Shown here piece by piece: positions 34,967 to 44,972 of a stretch of 64,000 nucleotides of DNA (positions are counted from its first letter, which is position 1; every line of letters starts with the position of its first letter). The translations under genes were made by a program, and so were the position numbers. Source of the stretch: Gloeobacter violaceus PCC 7421. GTDB taxonomy: Bacteria; Cyanobacteriota; Cyanobacteriia; Gloeobacterales; Gloeobacteraceae. Location of the stretch: assembly GCF_000011385.1 (NCBI RefSeq), contig NC_005125.1:744001-808000 (forward strand), in the 5' to 3' direction. The notes below the pieces were generated by a model. That model was not told where the DNA came from. It worked only from the letters and a program-made list of their open reading frames with translations, and did not search any database.

Positions 34967-37639
34967 TCAGTTCACCCCCAGGCAGAACTGGGTGCCTTTG
35001 CCGCCTTCGATTTTGGTCCTGCTGCAGGCCCAGCTGTCGACTTCGCCCATCTGTTGCTCCTTGATCCCGGCGGAAGCGCGGACGAACTCGGCACCCTTGC
35101 TCACCTCCGGCAGCGCCTCCGCCGGGAGGTTGGCCTTGGCGAACGCCTCGAATTCCTGGGCGCGCTCCGGCTCGGTGAAGTTGGCCACCAGTCCCGGCAG
35201 GTACTTGTAGCGGTTGAAAAAGGCACGCTTGTCGAGCAGGGCTTTATAGTTTTGCTTGGCGAACTCCCAGGCCATCTCCCGGTGCTCGCCGCTGCCGGCC
35301 ACCTGCAGCACCAGGTTGGTGGACAGGTTGGGCTCCTCCTCGCTCTTGAGCGAAAGCGCCAATGTCTGCTGAGCGAGTTTCGGGTCGAGCGCCCCGGCCA
35401 GCGCCGCGTAGTAGTTGCGCTTCTCTTCGGTGCTCTGGGTTTTGCGAGCCAGCGAAAGCAACTGATCGTAGGTGGCCTGGTCGGCGTAACGACCCACGAC
35501 GCTCAGCACCGGCGGACGCAGGTTGGGGGCAAGCGACTCGGGGGCGCGCACAAAAGCTTCGAAGCGGCGGCGCGCCTCGGCGACGACGGCTTCGTCTTTG
35601 AACTTGCCCAGGGAAGCGAGCACGCTGCTCCTGAGCAGGCCGGTCGTCTCGAGCTCGCCGGGTTGGGCGTCCCAACCGACGCGCTGGTAGACCGGTTGCA
35701 ACAGCGCCCGGGCATAGGTCTGGAAAGGCTCGCGGCCCGGCTGGCCGATTTGCAGCCGGTCGATTTCACCCAGGGTGGCGAGGATCTGCTGCCAGACCGC
35801 CAGGTTGGTATCCGCTTTGGCCGCCTCCGCCAGGCTCAGGTAGTCGCGCGCCCCCGCCTGCTTCGCCTGCACCAATGCCCAGGTGTCGCTGAGCAAATTC
35901 ACCCGGTCCGCCGTCTGCAGGCGCGAGAAATTTTGCTTGAGCTGATTGAACAGGTCGCCCTCATACTTCACCCGGTAGTAGCCCGTGTCGCCCCGGTTGA
36001 GCTTGACTGGCGCTCCGCAACCCTCGGCGGTGGTGGTGGCCGTCTTATCGGCGAGCAAAAAAGATTCCACTTTGTCGCTGCCCACTTCGCCGTAGGTGAT
36101 GGGCACCTTCCACAACAGCGCCTTGGCGTTCGGGTCGTTGACGGTGAAGCGGTCCTGCCTGAGGGCGAGCCGTTGCTTGCCCCCCTCGCAGCGCGAGGAC
36201 ACCGTCACCACCGGAAAGCCCGGCTGCTCGGTCCAGCCGGCGGCGATCGCCTGCACCGGCTGGCCGGAAGCCTCTTCGAGCGCCGCCCACAGATCGGCGG
36301 TGGTGGTGTTCGAGAGGGTGTGGGCCTTCATGTAGCGGCGGATGCCGTCACGAAATTTGGCTTCGCCCAGGTAGGCTTCGAGCATGCGGATGAACGCTTC
36401 GCCCTTTTGATAGGTGATCTCGTCGAAGGCGCTCGCCGCCTGGGCCGGATCGGTGACCGGCTGCTGGATGGGATGGGTGGTGGAGCGGGCGTCGGACTGC
36501 ATGGCGACATTTTTGGCGGCGTTCGCCCGCAGCCAGACTTCCCACTCGGGGTTGAAGTGGTCGGTGGCCTTGGTGTCCATCCAGGAGGCGAAGCCTTCGT
36601 TGAGCCAGAGATTGTCCCACCAGGCCATCGTCACCAGGTTGCCGAACCACTGGTGCGCCACTTCGTGGGCGACGACGTTGAAGATCGCTTCTTTGGTGCT
36701 CTGGGAGGAGCGGGCCGGGTCGTAGAGCAAAATCGCTTCGTTGTAGGTGATGCCGCCCCAGTTTTCCATCGCGCCGCCAAATCCGCCGGGGACGGCTATC
36801 TGGTCGAGCTTGGGCAGGGCGTAACCCACGCCGAAGTAGTCGTTGTAGTAGGGCAGAAGCTTTTTAAGCGCCTCCTGGGCGTAGCGGCCGTTCTGGCTTT
36901 TGCCTTCGGTGGTGACCACGCCGATTTTGACCCCCGACGCCTGGTCATCGAGGGATTCCAATTCACCCGCGCACAGCACCAGCAGATAACTGGGCATCTT
37001 CGGGGTAGGGGCGAAGGCAATCGATTTGAGGCCGCCCCCCAGGCGCTTCTCGCTCGCCACGGGCATGTTGGAGACCGCCTTGAAGTTCTCGGGCAGATTG
37101 ACCGTGAGGGCAAAGGGCGTGCGGAAGACCGGCTCGTCCCACAGCGGAAACATCCGCCGCGCGTCGGTGGGCTCCATTTGGGTGCCGAACATCAGCTTCT
37201 CGCCTTTGTCGGTTTTGTAGCGCACGTAGTAGAGCCCCTCGGCCTGGGCGTTCACCTGGCCCACAAAGGCCAGGGAAAGTTTGTGGGGACCGGTCGCAAT
37301 CGGCCGGGCAAAGGTGATGGTGGCGGTCTGCTTCGCCGGATCGATTTTGACGGTGCCGGGTAGTTGGCCGTCGAGGCGGGCTTTGTCGACTTTGAGGTTG
37401 AGGGCGTTGAGCACCACGGTGCGGGTGGGCTTGCGCACCTCGATGTCGATCACTTCGGTGCCGATCGTGGTCAAACTTTTGGGGTCCGGGGTGATCTCGA
37501 CCGCGTAGCGTGTCGGAATCACATCGCGCGGCAGCTGCCCGGGGGTGGTCGCAAACGAAAATTTTGGCTCGGCCTGTGCCGGCACTGCCAGCACAGCGAT
37601 GATGGCCAGCCCCGTAAGACCCGTCAGTTGGCGAAACAT
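34967..37639 (-). CDS. M1-family zinc aminopeptidase, secreted
   Basis: The 890-residue protein starts at ATG 37639 with a signal peptide (LTGLTGLAIIAVLAVPAQA). The N-terminal beta domain is followed by the exopeptidase motif GGAMENWGG and the zinc site HEVAHQWFGN with the downstream ligand in NEGFASW (about residues 325-355), then the C-terminal alpha-helical ERAP1-like domain (about 560-870). It should remove N-terminal residues from peptides in the periplasm. The frame upstream to 37774 looks non-coding. Confidence 0.95.
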   Translation of the reverse strand: MFRQLTGLTGLAIIAVLAVPAQAEPKFSFATTPGQLPRDVIPTRYAVEITPDPKSLTTIGTEVIDIEVRKPTRTVVLNALNLKVDKARLDGQLPGTVKIDPAKQTATITFARPIATGPHKLSLAFVGQVNAQAEGLYYVRYKTDKGEKLMFGTQMEPTDARRMFPLWDEPVFRTPFALTVNLPENFKAVSNMPVASEKRLGGGLKSIAFAPTPKMPSYLLVLCAGELESLDDQASGVKIGVVTTEGKSQNGRYAQEALKKLLPYYNDYFGVGYALPKLDQIAVPGGFGGAMENWGGITYNEAILLYDPARSSQSTKEAIFNVVAHEVAHQWFGNLVTMAWWDNLWLNEGFASWMDTKATDHFNPEWEVWLRANAAKNVAMQSDARSTTHPIQQPVTDPAQAASAFDEITYQKGEAFIRMLEAYLGEAKFRDGIRRYMKAHTLSNTTTADLWAALEEASGQPVQAIAAGWTEQPGFPVVTVSSRCEGGKQRLALRQDRFTVNDPNAKALLWKVPITYGEVGSDKVESFLLADKTATTTAEGCGAPVKLNRGDTGYYRVKYEGDLFNQLKQNFSRLQTADRVNLLSDTWALVQAKQAGARDYLSLAEAAKADTNLAVWQQILATLGEIDRLQIGQPGREPFQTYARALLQPVYQRVGWDAQPGELETTGLLRSSVLASLGKFKDEAVVAEARRRFEAFVRAPESLAPNLRPPVLSVVGRYADQATYDQLLSLARKTQSTEEKRNYYAALAGALDPKLAQQTLALSLKSEEEPNLSTNLVLQVAGSGEHREMAWEFAKQNYKALLDKRAFFNRYKYLPGLVANFTEPERAQEFEAFAKANLPAEALPEVSKGAEFVRASAGIKEQQMGEVDSWACSRTKIEGGKGTQFCLGVN

Positions 37640-37742
37640 GGATACCTGCACCTTTTCACGGAATACTCGCACGGCCGACCGACCGCGCCCAAAGTCAGTA
37701 TGCAGTCGAGCGGCAGGGCAATTTGGTTCCCCATGACCCGAA

Positions 37743-40412
37743 TCAATCGCCCGAACGTCCTGAACCGGGCTCAATCAGTGCTGTGATGCGGGCCAGGGAT
37801 GCGTCGAGATGGGCGCGGGTGAGCGCGTCGAGCTTGCCCGCTGCGAGCGCTCTGCGGATCTGGGTGCGCAGGGCCGTCAGATCGGCGCGCGCCAGGCTCG
37901 CGGCATCCTCGGGAGGGGCTGACGCTCCGCTCGCCGCGGCAATCCCGAGGGCGGACCAGAGCGCTGCCTGGGGATTCGGCCCGACCAGGGCGAGCAGTTG
38001 GGCGAGGTGGGCACGCTGAAGATTGCGCCGGAAGCTGCTGATGCTTTGGTGGCGGGCGACTTCTTCCCAGATGACCGAGCGCACGTTGCTGAACATATCG
38101 GCCAGGGTGAAGCGCGGCTGGCCTTTTGGGTAGTGCAGCGGCAGATCCGCCAGCCGCTGCAGGGCGATCGGATGGTAGAGCCGCCCCAGGGCGCGCTTTT
38201 GGATGTCGAGCACCTGATCGTGCACCGGATAGTCGATGCGGGCGATGTAAAAAGGCGTGTTGCTGAAGTCCTCGAAGCGCTCCGGCGGCAGCTGATTGAG
38301 CAGGCTGGGCGAAAAGGCGAAAGCCCGGGCGCCAAAGATATAGCGGCCTAAAAAGGCGAGTGCCTCGTGCTGGCGGGCAGCACTCACCGGCTCGAAGGGC
38401 AACTGGTCGCCCGCGTCGCCCCGGTGGTGGCGGCGGTGGTAGAGGCCGCCCACGAACTTGGGCACCGAGGCGGCGGCGGTGGCGTGGGCGCGCAACGCCT
38501 GGGAAAAGAGCCGGCGCATCTTCTGGTAGCGCTCGCCCTTGCGCAGGTAGCCGCGCTCGGCGGTGGCGAGCAACTCGCCCGCCATCTCGATGCGCTCGCG
38601 ATAAAAGCGAATCGGGTCGGAACCGAGATCGAAGGGACTGGTCACCGGGTCGATGCCCCGTGCGTCGAAGCCGAAGGCGTCCTCGTCGGTGCCGTAGGGT
38701 AGGTTGCGCTCGGCGATGCGCGCGAGCCCCACGGATTCTTCGGTCGCTTCGAAGGGCTTATAGGCGTAGGCGATCGCCCAGTAGTCGTACTCGCCCAGGC
38801 CGCTGTTCCAGAATTCGCCCTGGGGTTTGCCCCGCGGGGCAAGGTTGACCGGGTTGTAGTCCATGACTGAGGCGGATACCCCAGTTTTTTGGGTGCGGGA
38901 GCGATCGTGCAGGTGGGTGTGGGTGTGGGCGGCGCTGGCGCGGAAATTGTGCCTGAGACCCAGGGTGTGACCGACTTCGTGGGCGACCAGGGCGCGAATG
39001 GCATCGTGGATGTACGCTTTGGCTTCCCGTGCGCTGGGATCGAGCCCTCCTAAGCGCGCCGCAAGCACGCTCCAGCCGAAGGCCGCCTCCGAGGCAAGCC
39101 CCGCCTGAAACTGGCACAGCTGCGAAACGGGTAAGCGGGTGAGCAGGGGCGTGAGGGCGGCGGGACCGGCCAGCGGGGCGACATAATCCTCCCGCTCGCG
39201 CACCAGGTAGCGCACCAGATCGGCGCTGATGCGGATATCGGCGTCGTAGATCTGGCCGGTGAAAGGGTTGGCGCGGGCGGGACCGACGGCGTAGGCGCCC
39301 CCCGGATTGACAATCCAGCGCACGGTGTTGTAGCGCACGTCGGCTGGATCCCACTCGGCATCGTCGGGTTGCTGACGCACTTCGAGGGCGCCCTGGATGC
39401 CGATGCCCTCGAAGGCGCGGTTCCAGAGGAGCACCCCCTCGCGCACCGCCTCGCGGTACTCCAGCGGCACGGTGCGCTCCAGCCAGAAGACGATGGGCTG
39501 TTTGGGGGGCGAGAGGGCCGCGCTCGGGTCGGCCTTTTCGAGGTGCCAGCGGTTGATATAGCGAACGTAAGGGGTCTCGGCGGTCGGGTCGGTGTAGTCC
39601 TGGTGCAGCGTCAAAAAGTGACCCACCCGGTCGTCGGCCGGCCTCGGCCGGTAGCTCCCGCCGCTTTCATTCAATGTCGAGAGGCTGTAGCGGTAGCGGT
39701 GCTGCATGCTGCGCCCATCGGCGATCCGCCCGTCGGTCCCGCGCGGGCGATTGTTCTTGAAGTGCAGCACCGCCTCGATCTCGACGTTGAGCGGGAAGGC
39801 GCTCACCGGCCCCAGATAGCTCTCGTTCCGATCGAATGCAAAGTCGATCTTGTGGCGGCCTAGGGCGTTGGCCACCCCCGCATAGTCCTGCACAAAAAAA
39901 CTCGACAGATCCACCAGAACGCTTTTGCGCTCGGGGTGCGGTCGACTCTCGATCTTGGCTGAACCGACAATCGAACTGGAGACCGCCCGCTCGACGGCGC
40001 GGCCAATCGGGGTGCCGGTCTCGGCGCGGTAGTAGACGTTTTTGTGAATCAGTTGAATCCGTTTGCCGACGCGCTTGAAAATAAATGGAAAGTTGTCGAG
40101 CATTGCCCCCGAGTCGAAGTACAACCCGTCGCCCGCTTCCAAAGTGACATTGCACAAGAACAACCGCTCAAACTGCTCCGGGGCGATTTCAATGAGCACC
40201 CGGTTCTCTTCGAGGTTGGTGTAGACCGTGAACAGTCCCTGGCTGGCGCGGTAGCCGCGCACCACCTCGTCGAAGGATTTTTCGTCCTCCCGGACGGCCG
40301 CAGCAAGCAACCCACCCCCGGAAGCGCTCAAAGCAGGCGTCTGGGCGGCGGCAGGTACAGCAAGCAGCAGGAAATGGCCAAGAACAGCCAGAATACACAG
40401 GTGAGATTGCAT
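37743..40412 (-). CDS. Secreted zinc metalloprotease, DUF5117/DUF4953 type
   Basis: The 889-residue protein starts at ATG 40412 (MQSHLCILAVLGHFLLLAVP, signal peptide ending AAAQ). A long N-terminal region (FDEVVRGYRASQGLFTVYTN, VYYRAETGTPIGRAVERAVS) resembles DUF5118/DUF5117. It precedes a metzincin catalytic site HEVGHTLGLRHNFRAS (about 476-491), with three His ligands and the catalytic Glu, and SVMDYNPVN as a likely Met-turn. Probably a periplasmic or outer-membrane-associated endopeptidase. It lies 103 bases upstream of the M1 gene in the same direction, so the two may form a peptide-degrading pair (inference). Confidence 0.88.
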   Translation of the reverse strand: MQSHLCILAVLGHFLLLAVPAAAQTPALSASGGGLLAAAVREDEKSFDEVVRGYRASQGLFTVYTNLEENRVLIEIAPEQFERLFLCNVTLEAGDGLYFDSGAMLDNFPFIFKRVGKRIQLIHKNVYYRAETGTPIGRAVERAVSSSIVGSAKIESRPHPERKSVLVDLSSFFVQDYAGVANALGRHKIDFAFDRNESYLGPVSAFPLNVEIEAVLHFKNNRPRGTDGRIADGRSMQHRYRYSLSTLNESGGSYRPRPADDRVGHFLTLHQDYTDPTAETPYVRYINRWHLEKADPSAALSPPKQPIVFWLERTVPLEYREAVREGVLLWNRAFEGIGIQGALEVRQQPDDAEWDPADVRYNTVRWIVNPGGAYAVGPARANPFTGQIYDADIRISADLVRYLVREREDYVAPLAGPAALTPLLTRLPVSQLCQFQAGLASEAAFGWSVLAARLGGLDPSAREAKAYIHDAIRALVAHEVGHTLGLRHNFRASAAHTHTHLHDRSRTQKTGVSASVMDYNPVNLAPRGKPQGEFWNSGLGEYDYWAIAYAYKPFEATEESVGLARIAERNLPYGTDEDAFGFDARGIDPVTSPFDLGSDPIRFYRERIEMAGELLATAERGYLRKGERYQKMRRLFSQALRAHATAAASVPKFVGGLYHRRHHRGDAGDQLPFEPVSAARQHEALAFLGRYIFGARAFAFSPSLLNQLPPERFEDFSNTPFYIARIDYPVHDQVLDIQKRALGRLYHPIALQRLADLPLHYPKGQPRFTLADMFSNVRSVIWEEVARHQSISSFRRNLQRAHLAQLLALVGPNPQAALWSALGIAAASGASAPPEDAASLARADLTALRTQIRRALAAGKLDALTRAHLDASLARITALIEPGSGRSGD

Positions 40413-40485
40413 TTGCGTTTTTACATCGGATGGATGGGAGATATCCGGTAAACTTCCAGACAACCGCAGCGCTCGCAGCTTTGTG

Positions 40486-40842
40486 CTAAAGACTAGCACA
40501 GCCAGAATCAGCTACATCGCCTACCCCATTCAGATGAAATATTTCGTTTGATTGCTGGAGCCCTGGGCCGGTGGGCGGGGCGAGGGTGACCAACCTTTCG
40601 GGCTGGCGGACGAGGGCTTCTTTGGTCGCCTTGTCAAGGCGTTTGATAGCCGCCTCCAGGCGCAAAGCGGCGCTGCGATCGGCCACCGGCCAGCTGGCGG
40701 CGAGGCGGTCGAAACCCGCCATGCGTACAGAGCGTGCCCCTTTGCCGCTCGCGTGCAGGCGCAGGCGCGCTTCGAGATCGGCCGTCTGGCCGCAGTAGAG
40801 CGCACCGTTGCGGCAGCGCACCAGGTAGACCCAACAGCTCAT
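40486..40842 (-). CDS. GIY-YIG domain protein (YhbQ-like)
   Basis: The 118-residue protein contains one compact GIY-YIG nuclease module: WVYLVRCRNGALYCGQT (a VYL/LYC version of GIY...YIG), the catalytic Arg in LEARLRLHASGKGARSVR, and EAAIKRLDKATKEALV. Stand-alone proteins of this size have no settled role; some act in DNA repair. The C-terminal 30 residues are variable. Confidence 0.88.
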   Translation of the reverse strand: MSCWVYLVRCRNGALYCGQTADLEARLRLHASGKGARSVRMAGFDRLAASWPVADRSAALRLEAAIKRLDKATKEALVRQPERLVTLAPPTGPGLQQSNEIFHLNGVGDVADSGCASL

Positions 40843-40940
40843 CCGCCCTCCGGCACAATCGATCGACGCGCCGAGGGCCTACACTGAACAAACCCCGGTC
40901 GGCGATCCCACCGGCGGTACACACTATTCTGCGGTGGCCG

Positions 40941-41195
40941 ATGCCCATTGTGTTCGGACCGCCGCCCAGCGGCGTGATCGCTGTGCTGCTGTGGCTGGCG
41001 CTCGTTTATGGACTGTTGCAGCTGGTGCGCGGCACCAACCGCGGCCTGCGGCGCGTTCAACGCTTCCATGCGATCCCCTGTACCCGCTGCCGCTACTTTA
41101 CTGGGGAAACGGTACTCAAATGCCCGGTCAATCCCAAGGCTGCCCTCACCGAACAGGCGATCGGCTGCACCGACTTTGTCGGCGAAGTCGACTGA
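40941..41195 (+). CDS. Small conserved membrane protein with Cys-rich tail
   Basis: The 84-residue protein has one transmembrane helix (about residues 9-27, VIAVLLWLALVYGLLQL) followed by a cytosolic tail with four cysteines (CTRCRYF, LKCPVNP, AIGCTDF). I recall similar proteins in many cyanobacteria, but no function is known to me. The ORF is open upstream to 40734; ATG 40941 is chosen because it begins just before the helix. Confidence 0.65.
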   Translation: MPIVFGPPPSGVIAVLLWLALVYGLLQLVRGTNRGLRRVQRFHAIPCTRCRYFTGETVLKCPVNPKAALTEQAIGCTDFVGEVD

Positions 41196-41612
41196 GAAGT
41201 ACCCGGCTGTGAGAAAATTGCGATGCCCTTGAACCACAACGGTCTCTCTATAGATTGCGCCTGATACCCCGCCTTAGAAGTGGCGAACGCTAATTCTGGA
41301 AATTGACCGCTTCTGAGATCAGTAGGCACCAGACGATGGACACCGGCGGAATGGTTGGGGGGCTAGCCAGGATTTCGGGCTGCTGTATAATTATCCCGGC
41401 CCACCTCGGGATCGGCTGCTCAAGATTACTCCAAACTGGGTAGCAATCGCTGAAAGCCCCTCCATAATTGGGTTGCATTGCGCGGCCTTTGGCCCGACCT
41501 TGACTGAGGATCCTCCATTCCTTTCCACGATGTCAATGCTTGACGGAGGTGCAGCGCGGAACCCCCGGCCACCGACGCTAAGCTACGCTCTAGTGAAATG
41601 TGAGTACTATCT
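41196..41612. other. Intergenic region, nothing recognised
   Basis: 417 bases with no convincing gene or RNA. Short frames on both strands lack start signals and protein-like content. Confidence 0.4.
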
Positions 41613-41789
41613 ATGACCTTAGAAGAACTGATTCAGCAGCAGACAACTGTAGAAGAGCTGGTCCAGCAACTGCGGGCAACGCTGTTGCGGCTGGCGGATG
41701 CGGGTATGGATGTGACTATGCACTTCCGATCGGATGGGTTTGTCGCTGAGGTGGATTACAACGGGTTGTTTCCTCCGTTCGACAACTAG
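41613..41789 (+). CDS. Small protein of 58 residues, unknown
   Basis: ATG 41613 to TAG 41787-41789. The first half is an amphipathic helix (LEELIQQQTTVEELVQQL) and the second a short mixed segment (VTMHFRSDGFVAEVDYNGLF). The smooth helix-strand pattern looks protein-like, but no clear Shine-Dalgarno is present. It precedes the DAHP synthase gene by 83 bases on the same strand. I do not recognise a family. Confidence 0.4.
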   Translation: MTLEELIQQQTTVEELVQQLRATLLRLADAGMDVTMHFRSDGFVAEVDYNGLFPPFDN

Positions 41790-41872
41790 ATCCGGGCGAG
41801 AAAGCGTCGCGATTTACCGCTTGAGGTGCCACAATCTGGGAGGTTGTCAACCAGAGCAGGTAGCACACGGCC

Positions 41873-43018
41873 ATGCCCGATTTGGACCAGCGGACGATAG
41901 TGCCCGGCGGCTCTCGCGATGTCGGCGAGTTCGCCTTTGAGCCGCTCGACGATTTGCGGATCGTCTCGGTGAGTGAGATTCCTCCTCCAGTGCAACTGCG
42001 CGAGCAATTGCCTCTGGATGCGGCTGCCCAGAATACAGTGCGCCGGGGCCGCTCGCAGATTCGCGCTGTATTGGGCGGCTTTGATTCACGCCTGTTGGTG
42101 GTGGTCGGCCCCTGTTCGGTGCACGACGCCGATGCGGCGCGCGAGTACGCCCAGAGGCTGGCCGAGTGCGCCCGCCGCTATGCGGACGAACTGCTCATCG
42201 CCATGCGCGTTTACTTCGAGAAACCGCGCACCACGGTCGGCTGGAAAGGACTCATCAACGATCCCGGCCTCGACGGCAGCTGTCGTATCGGTGAGGGACT
42301 GACCACCGCCCGCGCGTTGCTGCTCGACATTGCCCGGCTCGGACTGCCGGCGGCCACCGAATTTCTCGACCCGATCACCCCCGAGTACATCGTCGATCTG
42401 ATCAGTTGGGGGGCGATTGGGGCGCGCACGGTCGAAAGTCAGGTGCACAGGCAAGTGGCTTCGGCGCTTTCCTGTCCGGTGGGTTTTAAAAACGGCTCCT
42501 CCGGCGACATCGCCGTTGCCGTCGAAGCGGTGCTCTCGGCGCGCAACGCCCATCAGTTCCTTTCGCACACCCGCGAGGGTCGCACGGCTATCGTGCTGAC
42601 CAGCGGCAATCCCGATTGCCATGTCGTGTTGCGCGGCGGCAAAAACGGCCCCAACCACTCGGCTGAACATCTCGCGCAGGCAGGGCGGTTGTTGCGCGAG
42701 GCGGGCTTGCCGGAGCGGGTGATGGTCGACTGCAGCCACGCCAACAGCTCCAAAGATCACCGCCGCCAGGGGGAAGTCTGCAAACAGTTGGCGGCACGGA
42801 TTGCCGAGGGGGATATGCGGATGATGGGCCTGATGATCGAAAGTCACCTAGTCGAAGGGCGGCAGGAGTTAGGCGACGGCTGCAACTTGCGCCACGGTCA
42901 GAGCATCACCGATGCGTGCATCGGCTGGGAACAGACAGAGCAATTGCTTACCGGCCTACACGAGGCGGCCGGCGCTAGACGGTGTAAGCCGGCCGTCCGC
43001 GCCGAGTTGCTGGTTTGA
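41873..43018 (+). CDS. 3-deoxy-7-phosphoheptulonate synthase (DAHP synthase, AroG/F/H type)
   Basis: First step of the shikimate pathway: phosphoenolpyruvate plus erythrose 4-phosphate. The 381-residue class I-alpha enzyme shows VVVGPCSVHDADAAREYAQR, MRVYFEKPRTTVGWKGLIND, AATEFLDP, GARTVESQVHRQVAS, GFKNGSSGDIAVAVEA, HVVLRGGKNGPNH and VDCSHANSSKDHRRQ, covering the metal and substrate sites. Which aromatic amino acid inhibits it cannot be told from these motifs, so no gene letter is assigned. Converges with the dehydrogenase gene 9 bases away. Confidence 0.95.
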   Translation: MPDLDQRTIVPGGSRDVGEFAFEPLDDLRIVSVSEIPPPVQLREQLPLDAAAQNTVRRGRSQIRAVLGGFDSRLLVVVGPCSVHDADAAREYAQRLAECARRYADELLIAMRVYFEKPRTTVGWKGLINDPGLDGSCRIGEGLTTARALLLDIARLGLPAATEFLDPITPEYIVDLISWGAIGARTVESQVHRQVASALSCPVGFKNGSSGDIAVAVEAVLSARNAHQFLSHTREGRTAIVLTSGNPDCHVVLRGGKNGPNHSAEHLAQAGRLLREAGLPERVMVDCSHANSSKDHRRQGEVCKQLAARIAEGDMRMMGLMIESHLVEGRQELGDGCNLRHGQSITDACIGWEQTEQLLTGLHEAAGARRCKPAVRAELLV

Positions 43019-43027
43019 TGCCACAAG

Positions 43028-44200
43028 TCAAGGCTTGAGCACAACCTTGATACAGTCGTCTTTTTGATCGCGGAAGGTCCGGTAGCCTTCCGGTGCGTCG
43101 TCGAGTTTGAGGCGGTGGGTGATCACGAAAGTCGGATCGAGTTCGCCCTGCACGATGCGTTCCAACAGTGGTTGCAAGTAGCGGTGGACATGGGTCTGGC
43201 CCATCTTGAAGGTAAGCCCCTTGGCAAACGCCGCCCCCATGGGCATCTTGTCGAGTAGGCCGCCGTAGACGCCGGGGATCGAGACTGTGCCGCCTTTGCG
43301 GCAGGCGACGATTGCCTGGCGCAGGGCGGCGGGCTTGTCGGTCTCCAGCTTCAAGGCGTTCATGACGTTGTCGTAAATCCCTTCGATGCCGCTGCCGTGG
43401 GCTTCCAGACCCACCGCGTCGATGCAGTGGCTCGGCCCCCAACCGCCGGTCATTTCTTTAAGGGCCTCACCCACCTCTACCTCGTCGAGGTTGAGCACCT
43501 CGGCACCCCCCTGCTCCTTGGCCATTTTGAGGCGCTTGGGATGGCGGTCGATACCGATCACCCGGTCCGCCCCGAGCATGTAGGCACTTTTAATCGCAAA
43601 CTGCCCAACCGGCCCGCAACCCCAGACCGCCACCGTGTCCCCCGGCTGGATGTTGCAGTTCTCCGCCGCCATATAACCGGTCGGAAAGATGTCGGTCAAG
43701 AACAACACTTGCTCGTCCGTCAGGCTTTCGGGTACCTTCATCGGTCCGGTATCCGCGAAGGGAACCCGCACGTACTCCGCCTGTCCGCCCGCGTAGCCTC
43801 CGAACAGGTGCGAATACCCAAAAAGCCCGGAACCGGAGGTAGATCCGTAGACTTTCTCGGCCATCCAGGCATTGGGGTTGGAGTTGTCGCACAGCGACCA
43901 CAGCGTCCGCTCGCAGAAGTGGCAGTGGCCGCAGGCGATGGTGAAGGGCACCACCACGCGATCGCCCTTGCGCAGGTTCTTGACGGCCGCCCCGACTTCG
44001 ACCACTTCGCCCATGAATTCGTGGCCAAGAATGTCGCCTTTTTGCATCGTCGGGATCACCCCGTCATAGAGGTGCAAATCCGAGCCGCAGATGGCCGTGG
44101 AGGTTACTTTGATAATGGCGTCGCGAGGATAAAGAATGGCCGGATCCGGGACGGTCTCAACCCGCACATCGCCCGCACCGTGCCAGCAAACCGCTTTCAT
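43028..44200 (-). CDS. Zinc-dependent alcohol dehydrogenase, formaldehyde-dehydrogenase-like
   Basis: The 390-residue MDR-family enzyme starts at ATG 44200 behind AGGAG. Catalytic zinc ligands are Cys in [13 protein letters not shown] and His/Glu in GHEFMGEV; structural zinc cysteines are in [15 protein letters not shown]. The NAD-binding loop reads [17 protein letters not shown], followed by the acidic [10 protein letters not shown], which favours NAD over NADP. The closest type is glutathione-independent formaldehyde dehydrogenase, but substrate is not certain. It follows the SRPBCC gene by 19 bases and is probably co-transcribed. Confidence 0.9.
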   Translation of the reverse strand: MKAVCWHGAGDVRVETVPDPAILYPRDAIIKVTSTAICGSDLHLYDGVIPTMQKGDILGHEFMGEVVEVGAAVKNLRKGDRVVVPFTIACGHCHFCERTLWSLCDNSNPNAWMAEKVYGSTSGSGLFGYSHLFGGYAGGQAEYVRVPFADTGPMKVPESLTDEQVLFLTDIFPTGYMAAENCNIQPGDTVAVWGCGPVGQFAIKSAYMLGADRVIGIDRHPKRLKMAKEQGGAEVLNLDEVEVGEALKEMTGGWGPSHCIDAVGLEAHGSGIEGIYDNVMNALKLETDKPAALRQAIVACRKGGTVSIPGVYGGLLDKMPMGAAFAKGLTFKMGQTHVHRYLQPLLERIVQGELDPTFVITHRLKLDDAPEGYRTFRDQKDDCIKVVLKP

Positions 44201-44219
44201 AATCGCTCCTATGGGTGGA

Positions 44220-44972
44220 TTAGCGCTGACCGGTGGGTTGGCCGTCGGTGGAAATAAGCTCGCCCGCTTCCATAAGTTGTTTGAAGCGGCGCAGATCGTC
44301 GTAAAGCTGCTGCGAAGTTTCCTCACCGGCGAACCAGGCTAGGACCGTTCCCAATTTTCCGGCAGGTGGATCGTAGGTGATCGTCACCTGCACCTGCGTG
44401 CCACCGTCCGGAGCCGGGCTGAACCGCACCAAACCGGCGTTTGCAACATCCGATCCTTCGAGCGAGCGCCAGGCTATCCGCTCGTTTTCTTTTTCTTCGA
44501 CAATCTCTGCCAACCACTCAGCAGTGCCACCGCCCGGAGACTTTACAGCCCACCGCGAACGCCGCTCATCGACGATCTGCACCGACTGCAAATGGCCCAT
44601 AAAGCGAGGCAGATTCTCAAAGTCGCGCCAAAAGCGGTAAAGATCCTCCGGCGAGCGGTTGACAGTCACGGCCTTTGCGATTTGGACGTTGCGCTCGTCC
44701 GGCAGGTTGCGCCCGTCGCCCCGCCCGGAGTGCGCGGTGTCGATATCGAGCGCTTTGTAGACGATGGATTTGCCCGTGACGCCCCGCAAAACCAGGCCTC
44801 CCCCCAGCAGCGCCAGGGCAAAGCCGCCCAGATTGTTGCGCGATAGACCGTAGAAGGCCACCAAACTGCCGCTGATCATCGAAATCAGCCTTTCTGTGCT
44901 GCCTACGTTCATCTCTTCGGTGCCGGGACCGCTCAAACCTGCCCGAGACCCCACTGAATCGCTTGTTGCCAT
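44220..44972 (-). CDS. SRPBCC (cyclase/dehydrase-like) protein with membrane anchor
   Basis: The 250-residue protein has an N-terminal DUF2892-like hydrophobic part (about 20-65: [34 protein letters not shown]) and a START-like SRPBCC domain (about 95-235: [47 protein letters not shown]). Such domains bind hydrophobic ligands in a helix-grip pocket. ATG 44972 is chosen over the longer frame to 45002. Likely first gene of a two-gene unit with the dehydrogenase. Confidence 0.85.
   Translation of the reverse strand: MATSDSVGSRAGLSGPGTEEMNVGSTERLISMISGSLVAFYGLSRNNLGGFALALLGGGLVLRGVTGKSIVYKALDIDTAHSGRGDGRNLPDERNVQIAKAVTVNRSPEDLYRFWRDFENLPRFMGHLQSVQIVDERRSRWAVKSPGGGTAEWLAEIVEEKENERIAWRSLEGSDVANAGLVRFSPAPDGGTQVQVTITYDPPAGKLGTVLAWFAGEETSQQLYDDLRRFKQLMEAGELISTDGQPTGQR

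Noticed and set aside
34802-37363. 853-aa open frame on the + strand
   Set aside because: Antisense shadow of the M1 aminopeptidase gene, rich in Gly/Ala/Arg/His without domain-like pattern.
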